Notes: generated by a model not told the origin, from the sequence alone. 55,132 nt of DNA from Candidatus Dadabacteria bacterium (GCA_007571325.1 RKRQ01000015.1:1-55132), one strand, 5' to 3'; shown: positions 34,310 through 43,994, counted from the first letter of the stretch. Made by a program: numbers and translations.

Positions 34310-35536
34310 TTATTTCTCTACCCGAAGACGAACTTCACGTATCATCCTCGCCGTTGAGGAAACCACAGTGAACGTCTTTCTTCCGAAGACTATGACGGTT
34401 CCTGGAGCAGGAATTGATCCATGTCTGTAAAGAAGAAATCCTCCCAGAGTCTCATAATCCTCGCCCTCGGGAATAGCGAGTCCGAGGCCGTCGTTCAGGC
34501 GGCCTATCTCGACTGTGGGATCTATGAGATACCGCCCGGCGCCAAGCTTTCTCCACGGGGTCTGACCTGTATCATATTCGTCCTCTATCTCCCCCACGAC
34601 TTCTTCAATTATATCTTCGAGGGTTATAATCCCGACCGACCCACCGTACTCGTCGACTACGACGGCCATTCCAGCGCGTCCCCCCTTCATCTCATCCATA
34701 AGCTCGTTCACCAGTTTCGACTCTGGAACATAGAGAGGAGGAAGAGAGTAGCGCTCCACACTCTGTTCAAGATCCTGTTCGCCTAGAACATAAAACGAGT
34801 TCAGTATACCGGTTATGTTGTCGACCCGGTCGGAGAAAATCGGGACCCTCGAGTGGCTTTTTTCCGCTATGAGTCTGTTCAAGTCCCGAAGCGTAGATCT
34901 TCTCTCAAGCGCATCCACCTTCACCAGCGGAATCATTATCTCTCCCACCGTAGTCTCGGAGTAACCGAAGATCCTGCGAAGAACCCTCCTTTTGTAATCT
35001 ACGCTCGGTTTGTTCTCGTCTTCCTCCATCACGTCCTCAAGCTCCTCGCGCGTTATGGACCTCGTCTTTTCACCAGAGCGGTACAGTATTCCACGGGTAA
35101 AGAAATTGACGAAGAAAAGCACCGGAGAGAGAACCTTGGAGAAAAACCAGAGCGGATAGATAATCCAGAGCACTATTGAATTTCTTTTGCTCTCGAAAAC
35201 CGCTTTTGGAACCACTTGACCGAAAATTACAATAAGTGGAGAAAGTACAGCCACCGTGTAGATGCCGCTTCCTTGTCCCAAGGTCTCCTCAAAATAAAAG
35301 GTGAGCACCAAGGTGTTTATTATAAGCGAAAGATTAACCCCTATAAGAGTGGTACCGATAAAACTCTCAATCTTCGAGTAAGCGTCGAGAACCAGACCCG
35401 CGGAGGCCGAACCTTCCTCGGCAAGGGATCTCATTTTTATCTTATCGCAGGCAATCAGCGCTATCTCCGAACCGGCAAAAAAGGCCTGCAGAACCAAAAA
35501 CAGCAAAACCAGAAGAATTACAAGTTCAATGGACAT
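34310..35536 (-). CDS. CNNM/CorC-type transporter with CBS domains (copy 2)
   Basis: A 408-residue membrane protein: DUF21 transmembrane domain (to ~residue 170; GSEIALIACDKIKM, FGQVVPKAVFESKRN), a CBS pair (about 200-320; VGEIMIPLVKVDAL, SHSRVPIFSD, AVVVDEYGGSVGIITLEDIIEEVVGEIEDE) and a CorC/HlyC C-terminal domain. Relatives move or sense Mg2+ and Co2+. ATG 35536 has AGAGG nine bases upstream and overlaps the end of the upstream paralogue, so the pair is translated together. Confidence 0.88.
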   Translation of the reverse strand: MSIELVILLVLLFLVLQAFFAGSEIALIACDKIKMRSLAEEGSASAGLVLDAYSKIESFIGTTLIGVNLSLIINTLVLTFYFEETLGQGSGIYTVAVLSPLIVIFGQVVPKAVFESKRNSIVLWIIYPLWFFSKVLSPVLFFVNFFTRGILYRSGEKTRSITREELEDVMEEDENKPSVDYKRRVLRRIFGYSETTVGEIMIPLVKVDALERRSTLRDLNRLIAEKSHSRVPIFSDRVDNITGILNSFYVLGEQDLEQSVERYSLPPLYVPESKLVNELMDEMKGGRAGMAVVVDEYGGSVGIITLEDIIEEVVGEIEDEYDTGQTPWRKLGAGRYLIDPTVEIGRLNDGLGLAIPEGEDYETLGGFLLYRHGSIPAPGTVIVFGRKTFTVVSSTARMIREVRLRVEK

Positions 35537-36866
35537 CTCCACCATCCTCTTTATCAACGTCAACTCTTATCTCTGAAATCCTTTTCCCCTCCTTGCCTTC
35601 CACAGTGAAAACCAGGCCGCCGAAATTTACTTTCTCTCCTTCCGAGGGAAGTCTGCCGAAAAGGTCGAATACGAAACCGCCCATAGTCTCATTTTCGTTT
35701 TCAAGTGGAATCAGAGCTTCCTCCATAACTTTTCCCAAGTTTTCAAGCCCCGCTCCACGCGCAACCGAGAAAAGATAATCGTCGTTAAACTCCTCTATTC
35801 TCATCCCTCCAGGAATCGTAACGGCACCCCCGCACACCACAGGAGTGGGCTTCTTGAGCATTGATCTCTCGTCTTCTATCTCTCCGAAAAGTTCCTCCAG
35901 TATGTCCTCCATGGTTATCAGACCATCAAACCTCCCGTACTCATCAACCACTATCGCTATATGTATCCTGTGCATCTGAAATTCGCGCAGAAGCGCTCCC
36001 GCAGGCTTTGACTTGGGGATAAAATAGGGCTTTCTCAAACACTCGCTTACCGTAGCAGCCGAGTTGTTATCGGCAAAGTTCCATTTAAGAAGATCCTTGC
36101 TGTAGAGAACGCCTACTATGTTGTCCCGTTCATCCTCATAAACTGGAATCCTAGAGTGACCCATCTTGCGAACCTGCCCGACAGCCTCTTTGATCTTCAC
36201 ATCGTGGGCAAGCGTAAAACAGTCTATAGCGGGAGTCATTATTTTGTGGGTAAGCAAATCTTCAAGCCTGAAAAAACCGTCGGCAAGATATTTCTCTACC
36301 TCATTTAATACTCCCTCGTCTCTTCCCATTCCCACCAGGATTTCAAGTTCGTCCGAGGAAATATCGTCTTCTCCGGTGCGACGACTCAGGTCCACCCCCA
36401 AAGCCCTTATGAAAAAACCTGATACAAACATGATTCCCCACCTAATCGGCGTAACTGCGACATGGAAAAAATAAAGGGGAATAGCAACTGCCTTCGAAAT
36501 GGTCCTAGGGAATTTCACCCCCGCGGTTTTGGGGACGATCTCCCCGAACACGAGAAGCGTCGGAGAGGCTATGGCCAAAGAAATAAGGGCAACTGTCTGC
36601 TCGGGGGTGTCCTGAAGGTATTTTCTTGCCGTAAGACCTATTACGCTGGAATAAGCTATGTTGAAAATTTCGTCCGCAAGAAGAACCGTGGTTATAAGCT
36701 TGTGGGAATTGGACAGAAGCTTTTCTATGGCCGTCGAAATCCTGCCCTGACGTTTTGATATGTTTTCTCTCTGAGGACGACTCAGAGAGAAAAGCGCACC
36801 CTCGCTAAAGCAGAAAAATGCTGAGCAGGACAGAAGAAAAAGAATCAGAATAAAATTTTCGTCCAA
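35526..36866 (-). CDS. CNNM/CorC-type transporter with CBS domains (copy 1)
   Basis: A 446-residue paralogue of the next gene with the same domain order: DUF21 ([33 protein letters not shown]), two CBS motifs (SHKIMTP-type [40 protein letters not shown]) and a CorC C-terminal domain. The two copies are well diverged, implying an old duplication or functional split, possibly a heteromer. It follows thiL by 24 bases. Confidence 0.88.
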   Translation of the reverse strand: MDENFILILFLLSCSAFFCFSEGALFSLSRPQRENISKRQGRISTAIEKLLSNSHKLITTVLLADEIFNIAYSSVIGLTARKYLQDTPEQTVALISLAIASPTLLVFGEIVPKTAGVKFPRTISKAVAIPLYFFHVAVTPIRWGIMFVSGFFIRALGVDLSRRTGEDDISSDELEILVGMGRDEGVLNEVEKYLADGFFRLEDLLTHKIMTPAIDCFTLAHDVKIKEAVGQVRKMGHSRIPVYEDERDNIVGVLYSKDLLKWNFADNNSAATVSECLRKPYFIPKSKPAGALLREFQMHRIHIAIVVDEYGRFDGLITMEDILEELFGEIEDERSMLKKPTPVVCGGAVTIPGGMRIEEFNDDYLFSVARGAGLENLGKVMEEALIPLENENETMGGFVFDLFGRLPSEGEKVNFGGLVFTVEGKEGKRISEIRVDVDKEDGGDVH

Positions 36867-36890
36867 AAAAACCTCACCCCCGTCAAGGAG

Positions 36891-37865
36891 TCAGCAGAAA
36901 TGCTCAAACCCTTCTGTGTCGTAAAAAACTTCCTCCCCGCCTTCTCCAAAAAACCTTATCCTCCGCTCGCCGGTCACCGAACCGATTTTGGAGACGGCAA
37001 CTCCGCAAAGGCGGGAAACCTGTTCTATTGCGGCGCGGTTTTTCCCAGAGGTAAAAAGAAGTTCGTAATCCTCCCCCCCTGAAACCGCAAGGCGGTAGGG
37101 ATCCTCAGAAAACTCTCGGGAGAGAGAAACAAAACCCGAGGAGAGCGGAAGTTCCCCCAAGTTAACCTCGGCTCCCAGTCCGTGCTCCGTTGTCAACTTT
37201 CCGAGATCACAGAAAAGCCCGTCGCTTATATCTATCATGGATGAGGCGACCCCGCGCTCAGCAATCATCCGGCCCAGGGAAAGTCGCGGCGTGGGATTAA
37301 TATGTCTTGAAATTAAATCCCGGTACCCGGAAATTTCGGGGACACTAGACAGTATCCTGAGACCAATAGCGGAATCTCCCAGAGTTCCGGATACATATAT
37401 ACCGTCTCCTTCGGATGCGCCGGAGCGGCGCACCATACGGTCAGCCGAAACTTCTCCAAGCGCCGTCATATTTATGAAAATTGTTTGAGATTCAGAAAGA
37501 TTTCCTCCGACCAGAGAGACCTCAAATTCCTGACAGCCTTCTCTCACTCCCATAGAGACGCCTTCAATGAACTGCACCGCTTCGGCACTCCGACACCCAA
37601 TGGAGCAGAGCAGAAACTTCGGCACGGCCCCCATAGCTCCTATGTCGCTTACGGACACGCAGACGGCCTTTTTCCCGAGTTGGCTTGGGGTTTGGTTCTC
37701 AAGATCGAAGTGAACGCCTTGAACAAGCGTATCGGTCGAAGCGACCAAGCAGGCTTTGTTTCTGAGTTCTAAAACAGCGGAATCGTCCCCTATCCCTATC
37801 AAAACTTCTTTTCTGGCAACCTTGAACCTCTCGGCTAAAAATCTCAAGGCTTTTGTTTCACCCAT
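36891..37865 (-). CDS. thiL: Thiamine-monophosphate kinase
   Basis: Last step of thiamine diphosphate synthesis (324 aa). Family landmarks: GIGDDSAVLE, VASTDTLVQGVHFD, SVSDIGAMGAVPKFLL, VGGNLSES, SMIDISDGLFCDLGKL and VSGGEDYELLFTS. It is divergent from dnaA. A TTGACA on the minus strand at 37906-37901 with TACACT 17 bases on would place its transcript start only a few bases before the ATG. Confidence 0.95.
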   Translation of the reverse strand: MGETKALRFLAERFKVARKEVLIGIGDDSAVLELRNKACLVASTDTLVQGVHFDLENQTPSQLGKKAVCVSVSDIGAMGAVPKFLLCSIGCRSAEAVQFIEGVSMGVREGCQEFEVSLVGGNLSESQTIFINMTALGEVSADRMVRRSGASEGDGIYVSGTLGDSAIGLRILSSVPEISGYRDLISRHINPTPRLSLGRMIAERGVASSMIDISDGLFCDLGKLTTEHGLGAEVNLGELPLSSGFVSLSREFSEDPYRLAVSGGEDYELLFTSGKNRAAIEQVSRLCGVAVSKIGSVTGERRIRFFGEGGEEVFYDTEGFEHFC

Positions 37866-37968
37866 TTCCGAAGTAAAAGTGTATTGTAAGCTTGGTTAAG
37901 TGTCAATCACGCCTCCGTACCCGAAAAATTTCTCCAGCTTACCCCTTTGCTGCTGAAAGCCGTTCTTA

Positions 37969-37997
37969 TTGACACTGAAGAAAAGCGTGGTTAGAAT
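37969..37997 (+). promoter_or_regulatory. Promoter of dnaA
   Basis: Consensus -35 TTGACA (37969-37974), a 17-base spacer and -10 TAGAAT (37992-37997) give a strong sigma-70 promoter. Transcription would begin near 38004, leaving an 80-base pyrimidine-rich leader. A TTATTGACA overlapping the -35 is one base off a DnaA box, a possible autoregulatory site. Confidence 0.75.
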
Positions 37998-38083
37998 CAA
38001 ATTTACTTTCCAGAGGGTGGTTGGGATTTTCTGTTAAGGGTCTGTTTTTTTGTCGCTCTTTTTGATTTTCAGGGCAGGTACCG

Positions 38084-39469
38084 TTGAAACAAGCTGAAAA
38101 AGGTCAGACTGGTCAAGATGTGGTATTTGACTGGAAAGCGGTTCTTGAGCGCATCAAGTCTCACTCACCCCCCGACTGGCTGTTTTCAATAGAAGTAACG
38201 AGAACAGAAGGACGGAAGATTACTCTCGGGGCCAAGTCGCAATTTCAGGCTCTCTGGGCAAAAAACCACTACCTTCCTCTGATAAACGAAACCGCAGGCA
38301 ACCTCTACGGAAAGGAAATCTTTGAAATAACGATAGATACTGACGGCTCTGGCCCGAGCGGCGGAGAATCAAGAAAAAATGGTCGCGATGCCAAGCCGGA
38401 AGATAAAGAAGTCCGGGCTCCTCGGGCGGAAAGTTTTCCCAACTCGGCCAATTCGTTTGAGAATTTCATCGTAGGACCAAGCAACCAGTTCGCTCACGCC
38501 GCTTCTTACGCAATAGCGGAGAACCCCGGGAAAGCCTACAATCCGCTTTTCATACACAGCGGGGTAGGCCTCGGAAAAACCCATCTTCTTCACTCCATAG
38601 GGAACCACATACTTAAAAAAAACGGAAGCCGGATCAACATTTTCTGTATCTCCGCAGAGCATTTCACGAACGGAGTCATAAAGAGCATAAAAACCGGTTC
38701 CATGGACAACTTCAGGGATCTCTACAGATTCAACTGCGACGTTCTTCTGATAGACGACATTCAGTTCATTGCGGGAAAAAACAGCACTCAAGAAGAATTC
38801 TTCCATACCTTCAACTCTCTCTACACGGCAAAAAAACAGATAGTCATAACCAGCGACAAGCACCCAAGCTTAATAAAAAACTTCGAGGAGCGCCTCAAAT
38901 CACGATTTGAGTGGGGACTCACGGCGGATATACAACCACCGGAAGTAGAGACCAAAATAGCCATCATAGAGAAAAAGGCAGAAAAAGAGCGAATTGAGGT
39001 CCCGGCCGACGTAGCGTCATTTCTGGCGCAGAACATCGTTTCAAACGTAAGAGAACTTGAAGGATCGGTAAACAAGCTAGCCGCTTATTCAAAGATGTTC
39101 AACGAGAGAATAACCCTCGAACTGGCAAAAGACCTCCTAAAAAACCTGGTAAAAAAGGAAAGCCCAAAAATAATAACGATAGAATTAATCCAAAAAGAGG
39201 TAAGCTCGTTTTTCAACCTGACCGTGAAAGAGCTAAAATCCGACCAGAAACAGAAAAAAGTCTCAGAGCCCAGGCAGATAGCAATGTTTCTTTCAAGGAG
39301 GTATACTTCTTCGTCATTCCCCGAGATCGGAAGCAAGTTTGGTGGGAAAAACCACTCCACGGTAGTCCACGCGGTAAAAAACATCGAAAAAAAGATCTAC
39401 AGGGATCCTTCGGTCTCAAACGCCGTATCTGCTCTCTCCGCAAGCCTTGAGAAATTTATAACCTCCTGA
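38084..39469 (+). CDS. dnaA: Chromosomal replication initiator DnaA
   Basis: Initiator ATPase (461 aa) that binds DnaA boxes and opens the origin. Domain I is residues 1-~85, followed by a short linker with NSANSFENFIVGPSNQFAHAA at the start of domain III. Walker A is GVGLGKTHL, Walker B LLIDDIQFI, and RLKSRFEWGL holds the arginine-rich sensor segment. Domain IV has RQIAMFLSRRYTSSSFPEIG and FGGKNHSTVVHA. In the last motif Asn replaces the usual Asp of GGRDHTTV. The start is TTG with an AGG-type site upstream. It begins the plus-strand block. Confidence 0.96.
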   Translation: MKQAEKGQTGQDVVFDWKAVLERIKSHSPPDWLFSIEVTRTEGRKITLGAKSQFQALWAKNHYLPLINETAGNLYGKEIFEITIDTDGSGPSGGESRKNGRDAKPEDKEVRAPRAESFPNSANSFENFIVGPSNQFAHAASYAIAENPGKAYNPLFIHSGVGLGKTHLLHSIGNHILKKNGSRINIFCISAEHFTNGVIKSIKTGSMDNFRDLYRFNCDVLLIDDIQFIAGKNSTQEEFFHTFNSLYTAKKQIVITSDKHPSLIKNFEERLKSRFEWGLTADIQPPEVETKIAIIEKKAEKERIEVPADVASFLAQNIVSNVRELEGSVNKLAAYSKMFNERITLELAKDLLKNLVKKESPKIITIELIQKEVSSFFNLTVKELKSDQKQKKVSEPRQIAMFLSRRYTSSSFPEIGSKFGGKNHSTVVHAVKNIEKKIYRDPSVSNAVSALSASLEKFITS

Positions 39470-39771
39470 ATCTCTCCCCAATTAACAGGCTGTTAAAAAA
39501 GACTGTGAAAGAGTTTGCGATTTTCTGTTGATACGTAAGAACAAGCAAAAAGCGTGTAAGTATCTGTCGAAAAAATGAAGAATTACGAACATGCTTGAAC
39601 GGCAGAAAAAACCCCTCCCTAAAGCGGTTCCGCCAATTTCACAGTTTTCACAACGACTATGACTACTACTGAGTAAAGATAAATTAAATATAAAAACAGT
39701 AAGAACAGACGGTACTTCACAGTAAGCTTATTGCGGAAACCGCAAAAATGGTTATTCTGTCAAGATAGAAA
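39470..39771. other. dnaA-dnaN intergenic region; candidate origin unwinding element
   Basis: A 302-base gap with no gene. It holds relaxed DnaA-box-like GTTTTCACA (39644-39652), then CTATGACTACTACT with repeated CTA triplets (39656-39669), which resembles a DnaA-trio, then an AT-only-rich run (39675-39699). This order matches the basal unwinding system between dnaA and dnaN in some bacteria. A hairpin TTGCGG/CCGCAA (39730-39744) lies before dnaN. Confidence 0.4.
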
Positions 39772-40974
39772 ATGACTGAACCTACTATTCCTGCTATACA
39801 GTTCAAAATAAACGGTGGAGAATTCTCAAAGAAACTCGGCATGATACAAGGAGTCGTCGAGAAAAGGACGACCATGCCCATTCTCTCCCACGTTCTGATT
39901 TCATCTTCTGAGGAAGGACTTTCTCTCGAAGCTACGGACCTTGAAAATACGGTCGCTGTCCAATGTGACGCGAAAATAGAGGGAGAGTTTAAGCTGGCGG
40001 TTCCCGCCGGTATTCTGGCTGATCTTGCAAGAGAAACACGCGAGGAAGAAGAAATTTCAGTTGTCATTGGTGAGAACAACTGGGTTGAAGTTGTAACGAG
40101 TTCTGGTTCTTTTAAGATCGCTGGATTATCGGCCGATGATTTCCCAAGAATACCAGAGGTTTCTTCACAAGATCTTTTTTCGGTTTCTTCGGAAAGTCTT
40201 GAAGAAATGATATCCAAGACAGTTTTTTGCTCTACTGAATCCGAAAATGAAATGAGAAAAAGCCTCTCTGGGGTTTTCTTTGAGAAAAAAGGAGATCAGA
40301 CACTGAGACTTGTGGCTACGGATGGTCACAGGCTCAGTTTCTTTGATCAGAAAATAGAAGGTCTGAATCTTTCAAAAGATATTCTGGTTCCTAAAAAAGC
40401 AGTTCTGGAGATAAGGAAGCTTCTTCGTCTCTCCAAAGAAGTCCGGATCGGCGACAGCGGCAACTTTTTCGTTTTTGAACTCAAAGATGAGAATCTGATT
40501 TTCACCTCAAGAATAATTGATGCCGAGTTTCCCGACTACATGCAGGTGGTTCCCGTTTCAACGAGAAACACTGTTAAAGTCGATACGACCAGACTCCTGC
40601 TCGCGTTGCGCAGGGTTTCTCTTTTTTCTCCTGAGAACCCGAAGAGCGGAGGAAGGTTCGTAGAGATGACATTTAGTGAAGGAAGTTTTCTTCTCGGGGC
40701 CTGTCTCAGCACTGGCGAGGGGGAAGAAAACATATCAGTTGAGTATAACGGGGAAAAAACTAAATTTGGCTTTAATTTCACTTACTTTCATGAAGTTTTG
40801 GATGTTATAGGGTCTCTTGAGATTATAATAGGTTTTTCCGGCGACAAGAACCCGGTTGTGCTGGTTCCCTGTGAAGATGGCGACAGGCGGGAGGGCTATG
40901 TGAACGTTATAATGCCAATGGAATCTGATACTAAAGCCGATGCTAAAGGGGCGGAGGGGCAGGCAAGGGGATAG
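39772..40974 (+). CDS. dnaN: DNA polymerase III beta subunit (sliding clamp)
   Basis: Ring-shaped processivity clamp (400 aa, three repeated domains). KRTTMPILSHVLISSSEEGLSLEATDLE, LRLVATDGHRLSF and FSGDKNPVVLV are typical. It is longer than usual: ~6 extra residues at the start and a 17-residue tail (after VNVIMPM) rich in Lys, Ala, Gly and Asp where most clamps stop. The tail sits near the peptide-binding cleft. The next gene, gspL-like, begins 3 bases later. Confidence 0.95.
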   Translation: MTEPTIPAIQFKINGGEFSKKLGMIQGVVEKRTTMPILSHVLISSSEEGLSLEATDLENTVAVQCDAKIEGEFKLAVPAGILADLARETREEEEISVVIGENNWVEVVTSSGSFKIAGLSADDFPRIPEVSSQDLFSVSSESLEEMISKTVFCSTESENEMRKSLSGVFFEKKGDQTLRLVATDGHRLSFFDQKIEGLNLSKDILVPKKAVLEIRKLLRLSKEVRIGDSGNFFVFELKDENLIFTSRIIDAEFPDYMQVVPVSTRNTVKVDTTRLLLALRRVSLFSPENPKSGGRFVEMTFSEGSFLLGACLSTGEGEENISVEYNGEKTKFGFNFTYFHEVLDVIGSLEIIIGFSGDKNPVVLVPCEDGDRREGYVNVIMPMESDTKADAKGAEGQARG

Positions 40975-40977
40975 AGC

Positions 40978-42453
40978 TTGTACCTTAAAATGCTGGGTGG
41001 ATTCATCGGAGTTGATTTTTCCGACGGAAGAGTCAAGACCGTAACTGTGACAAGGGGGCTTAAGGGGACTGAACTTCGCAAGGCCTCTTTTGAAGGGGAG
41101 CCGGGGAGTGCGGAGGTAAAAGCCTTTATTCAAGGTCAGATTTCCCTTGGAACCCGAGTGGTTGCCGGTATTAGTTCTTCACCGCTTCTCCTCAGGGTTC
41201 TTAAGTTTCCTTTTTCAGACTCCAAGAAGCTCAGGAGAGTTTACCGCTTTGAGCTTGAAAACTCGACCGGGTTTAGCTTGGGAGAGGATGTTCTTTCCGA
41301 CTACCATGAGGTTGGAAGCTCTGAAGGAGCGGAGATCATAGTTCCGGCCTTCGGGAAGGAAGCGTTTGAAAGCTACCTTGGTTTGCTACGTGGTTCCGGC
41401 GTGGAGCCGGATCAAGCAACCCTCTCCGCAGTCGCATTTTCTTCACTTGAGAGTTCCATTGAGGGGGAGAGGCCCCTTCTGCTTATAGACCTTGATCAGG
41501 AACATCTTAATTTTTCGCTTTTTGACGAGGGAGGACTTAGCAGGGTCAGGAATTGCGACGATGCGGTGGAGAGAATGAGGAATGCGCTTTCTTCAAATTC
41601 CTTGGATTTTCGCTTGATAAACGACCAGGAAGAGAGAAGAAGAGAGTTCTTTGAAAATTGCAGTATGATAGCGGAGGAAGTAAGGAATACGGCTCGCTAT
41701 TTTGAGAGCGAATCGGGGAAGGAGATAAAGAGCTTGGTTATCACCGGAGAAGTGTGCAAGGTCAACGGGATATCAGAAAGCCTCGGGGAGCATCTGGGCA
41801 GGGAAGTGAAAACTGTCTTCATACCCGAGTTGGGCGAAAAAGATTCTCCCGTTTTCGCGAAAGCCTACGCCTTGGCGCTCTATGGAAACTCTTCTGGACG
41901 GGGAGGGCTCAACCTGATAAGAAACCTATACAGGCCGAGCGGGATTGCAAAGGGGTTGCTCAGGGAATTCAGGCTCCCCGTTGCGCTATTTGCGGCTCTT
42001 TTTCTAGTGGTGGCTTTCGCCCGCGTGACAGAAGGTATCTACGCCAGAAGTGAAATAAATTCATTGCGCTCTGAGATGGAAAGAGACTTAAGAGAGGAGT
42101 TTCCCCAGGCCGTTGGAACTCAGGACCCGGTGGCTTTTTACAGGGAAGAACTCCAAGTTATAAACCGAAAGCTCAAATTGCTCAAGCAGGTAAAAGGAAC
42201 ACACAGCCCGCTTGAAGTGCTGCGGGCCGTTTCAGCCACCATTCCAAAGGGCGTAAGTTTTTCCATTGACGAGATAAGGATAGAAGACGGAGGAAAGACC
42301 AAAATACGGGGAAAAAGCAGTTCCTATGAGGAAATAGCGTCGATAGAAAAAGCGTTTTCTGAGTCCGGAAGCTTTTCCCAAGTGAAAGTGGGACAGGAAG
42401 GCAAAGCGGTTAACGACAGCCTAAAGTTCGAGATTTCCATGGTTGCCAACTAA
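40978..42453 (+). CDS. gspL: Type II secretion/pilus assembly protein GspL-like
   Basis: A 491-residue protein with the GspL/PilM-N layout. The N-terminal actin-like cytoplasmic domain is residues 1-~320 (FIGVDFSDGRVKTVTVTRG, LLLIDLDQEHLNFSLFD, SLVITGEVCKVNGISESL). A transmembrane helix follows near 333-353 (PVALFAALFLVVAFA), then a coiled-coil and a small ferredoxin-like domain. It links the secretion ATPase to the inner-membrane platform. TTG 40978 follows AAGGGGA and is 3 bases from dnaN. gspM and gspN follow, but other gsp genes are absent. Confidence 0.8.
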   Translation: MYLKMLGGFIGVDFSDGRVKTVTVTRGLKGTELRKASFEGEPGSAEVKAFIQGQISLGTRVVAGISSSPLLLRVLKFPFSDSKKLRRVYRFELENSTGFSLGEDVLSDYHEVGSSEGAEIIVPAFGKEAFESYLGLLRGSGVEPDQATLSAVAFSSLESSIEGERPLLLIDLDQEHLNFSLFDEGGLSRVRNCDDAVERMRNALSSNSLDFRLINDQEERRREFFENCSMIAEEVRNTARYFESESGKEIKSLVITGEVCKVNGISESLGEHLGREVKTVFIPELGEKDSPVFAKAYALALYGNSSGRGGLNLIRNLYRPSGIAKGLLREFRLPVALFAALFLVVAFARVTEGIYARSEINSLRSEMERDLREEFPQAVGTQDPVAFYREELQVINRKLKLLKQVKGTHSPLEVLRAVSATIPKGVSFSIDEIRIEDGGKTKIRGKSSSYEEIASIEKAFSESGSFSQVKVGQEGKAVNDSLKFEISMVAN

Positions 42454-42465
42454 AAAAAGGAAGTT

Positions 42466-43077
42466 ATGCAGAGACTAAAACTCCTGATAGCGATCGCCGG
42501 GGAAAAATTTGATCCTTTGGCACAGAAGATAGGAAGCTTCGTCGGAAGAAGAGATTTATCCGCAAGAGACATCCGAGCTCTTAAACTCGGTGGCGTCGCT
42601 CTGGCCATCTTTTCCGTCTTTATAATTTACAAAGCGGTTTTTCCAAGCGATTCGGCCACCAGAATCGAGGTCAGCCAAGCAATAGGACAGTTAAACGAGA
42701 TAAGGGCCATAAAAGAGGAATATCGTTACTCAAGGGATATTCTCGCCGGGATGAGCGGACCAATGAATGAGGAGAAAGAGGCTCTGATCTCTGTGGCGGA
42801 GAAGGCGCTTTTGAGAAGCGGAATAGACAGCAGATCCTTCTCGATAAGAGGAATCAATCCGTCGGTTAGAGATAGGGTTATAGAGAGGGAGAGAGCCGTT
42901 CAGGTAAATATAAACAAGGTGCCGATTTCACTGGTGCTAAACGTTCTCTATGGATTCCAGAAAAGCAAAACCATACTCAAGGTCTCAGACCTGAAAATAA
43001 AAACCAGGTTTGACGATCCGAGTCTGACGGATGTTTCCTTCCGCCTGTCAACTTTTTCTTTTAGTAAATCGGGCTGA
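42466..43077 (+). CDS. gspM: Type II secretion protein GspM-like
   Basis: A 203-residue protein with one transmembrane helix (about residues 44-60), a coiled-coil linker and a C-terminal ferredoxin-like fold (VQVNINKVPISLVLNVLYGF, LKVSDLKIKTRF). This is the GspM pattern; sequence identity in the family is low, so position between GspL-like and GspN-like genes carries weight. AAGGAAG precedes the ATG. Confidence 0.75.
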   Translation: MQRLKLLIAIAGEKFDPLAQKIGSFVGRRDLSARDIRALKLGGVALAIFSVFIIYKAVFPSDSATRIEVSQAIGQLNEIRAIKEEYRYSRDILAGMSGPMNEEKEALISVAEKALLRSGIDSRSFSIRGINPSVRDRVIERERAVQVNINKVPISLVLNVLYGFQKSKTILKVSDLKIKTRFDDPSLTDVSFRLSTFSFSKSG

Positions 43078-43094
43078 GAGGCGAATCGGCAAAA

Positions 43095-43994
43095 ATGAGG
43101 ATAAAAATACCGAAGAAAATTTCCACTCCCGTCTACGTTGGTCTTTTTTTTGTGTCTTTTCTCATATTCTTCTTGTTGGGTTTTCCGTGGGACTCGGTTG
43201 AAAGAAGGATAGTTTTTGAGATAAGAAGCAATTCTCCCGTTCCAGTTCTAATAGGCGATGCGGAACTTAAAGGTTTTTCCTCAATCGAGCTTAGAGATGT
43301 ACGGGTGGTTCTTGAGGATGGTAAGCAGCCCGTTGTGATTGACAGAGCCAAGATAAGCGCCGGTCTTTTCTCCTTTGTTTTTTCCAAAGACGTGAGGGTT
43401 TCGTTTTCTGTTGACGCATATGGAGGAAAGATAGAAGGGAAACTTTTGCAGAACAAGAAGAAAAACAGGATCGCGAGCGTCGAGTGGGATATAAATTCCG
43501 TTGAATCTTCCGCGGTTTCCGGTCTTTTTTTAACCGACGGGAGATTTTCTGTGGGCGGGAAGGTAGATGGGACCATAAAGCTTACGGGAGACAGGGAAAC
43601 CAAGGGATTTTCCAAGATGGAGTACCAGATATCCTCTCCTTCTCTTCTGATTTCCTTGGAGAAGGCGTGGGGATTGGATGTAAAGGAGGAGTATAAGAAC
43701 CTGAGCATGGTACTTCGTGGTACGGCGAACCGCTTTGAGTCGCGCATCGACAGGTTTTCCCTGGTAAATCAGCAGCTGTCTCTTGAGGCTAGCGGGAAAG
43801 CCCCATCTCCTCTTCGGTTCAGAAAAGGGGCTGACATGGATATTTCAGTTACTTTCAGGCCTTCTCCCGAGGAAACAAAGCTTGTTTTCATCGGCGGTCT
43901 TCTGGGCTTTTCTGGGGATGACGGCAGCTTCTCCGGGCAGCTTCGGGGCACGTTGTCAAAACCCAAGATACTAAACTCGGACGAGGGTGGCTGA
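43095..43994 (+). CDS. gspN: Type II secretion protein GspN
   Basis: A 299-residue protein with an N-terminal membrane helix (residues 13-29) and a beta-rich periplasmic part (FPWDSVERRIVFEI, SIELRDVRVVLEDGK, GKVDGTIKLTG). GspN is an accessory inner-membrane protein of type II secretion. It ends the gspLMN run, followed by a 118-base gap before pheA. Confidence 0.75.
   Translation: MRIKIPKKISTPVYVGLFFVSFLIFFLLGFPWDSVERRIVFEIRSNSPVPVLIGDAELKGFSSIELRDVRVVLEDGKQPVVIDRAKISAGLFSFVFSKDVRVSFSVDAYGGKIEGKLLQNKKKNRIASVEWDINSVESSAVSGLFLTDGRFSVGGKVDGTIKLTGDRETKGFSKMEYQISSPSLLISLEKAWGLDVKEEYKNLSMVLRGTANRFESRIDRFSLVNQQLSLEASGKAPSPLRFRKGADMDISVTFRPSPEETKLVFIGGLLGFSGDDGSFSGQLRGTLSKPKILNSDEGG

Noticed and set aside
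39730-39744. TTGCGG/CCGCAA hairpin before dnaN as a dnaA terminator
   Set aside because: Followed by A residues on the plus strand, not T; it could only be a leader hairpin.
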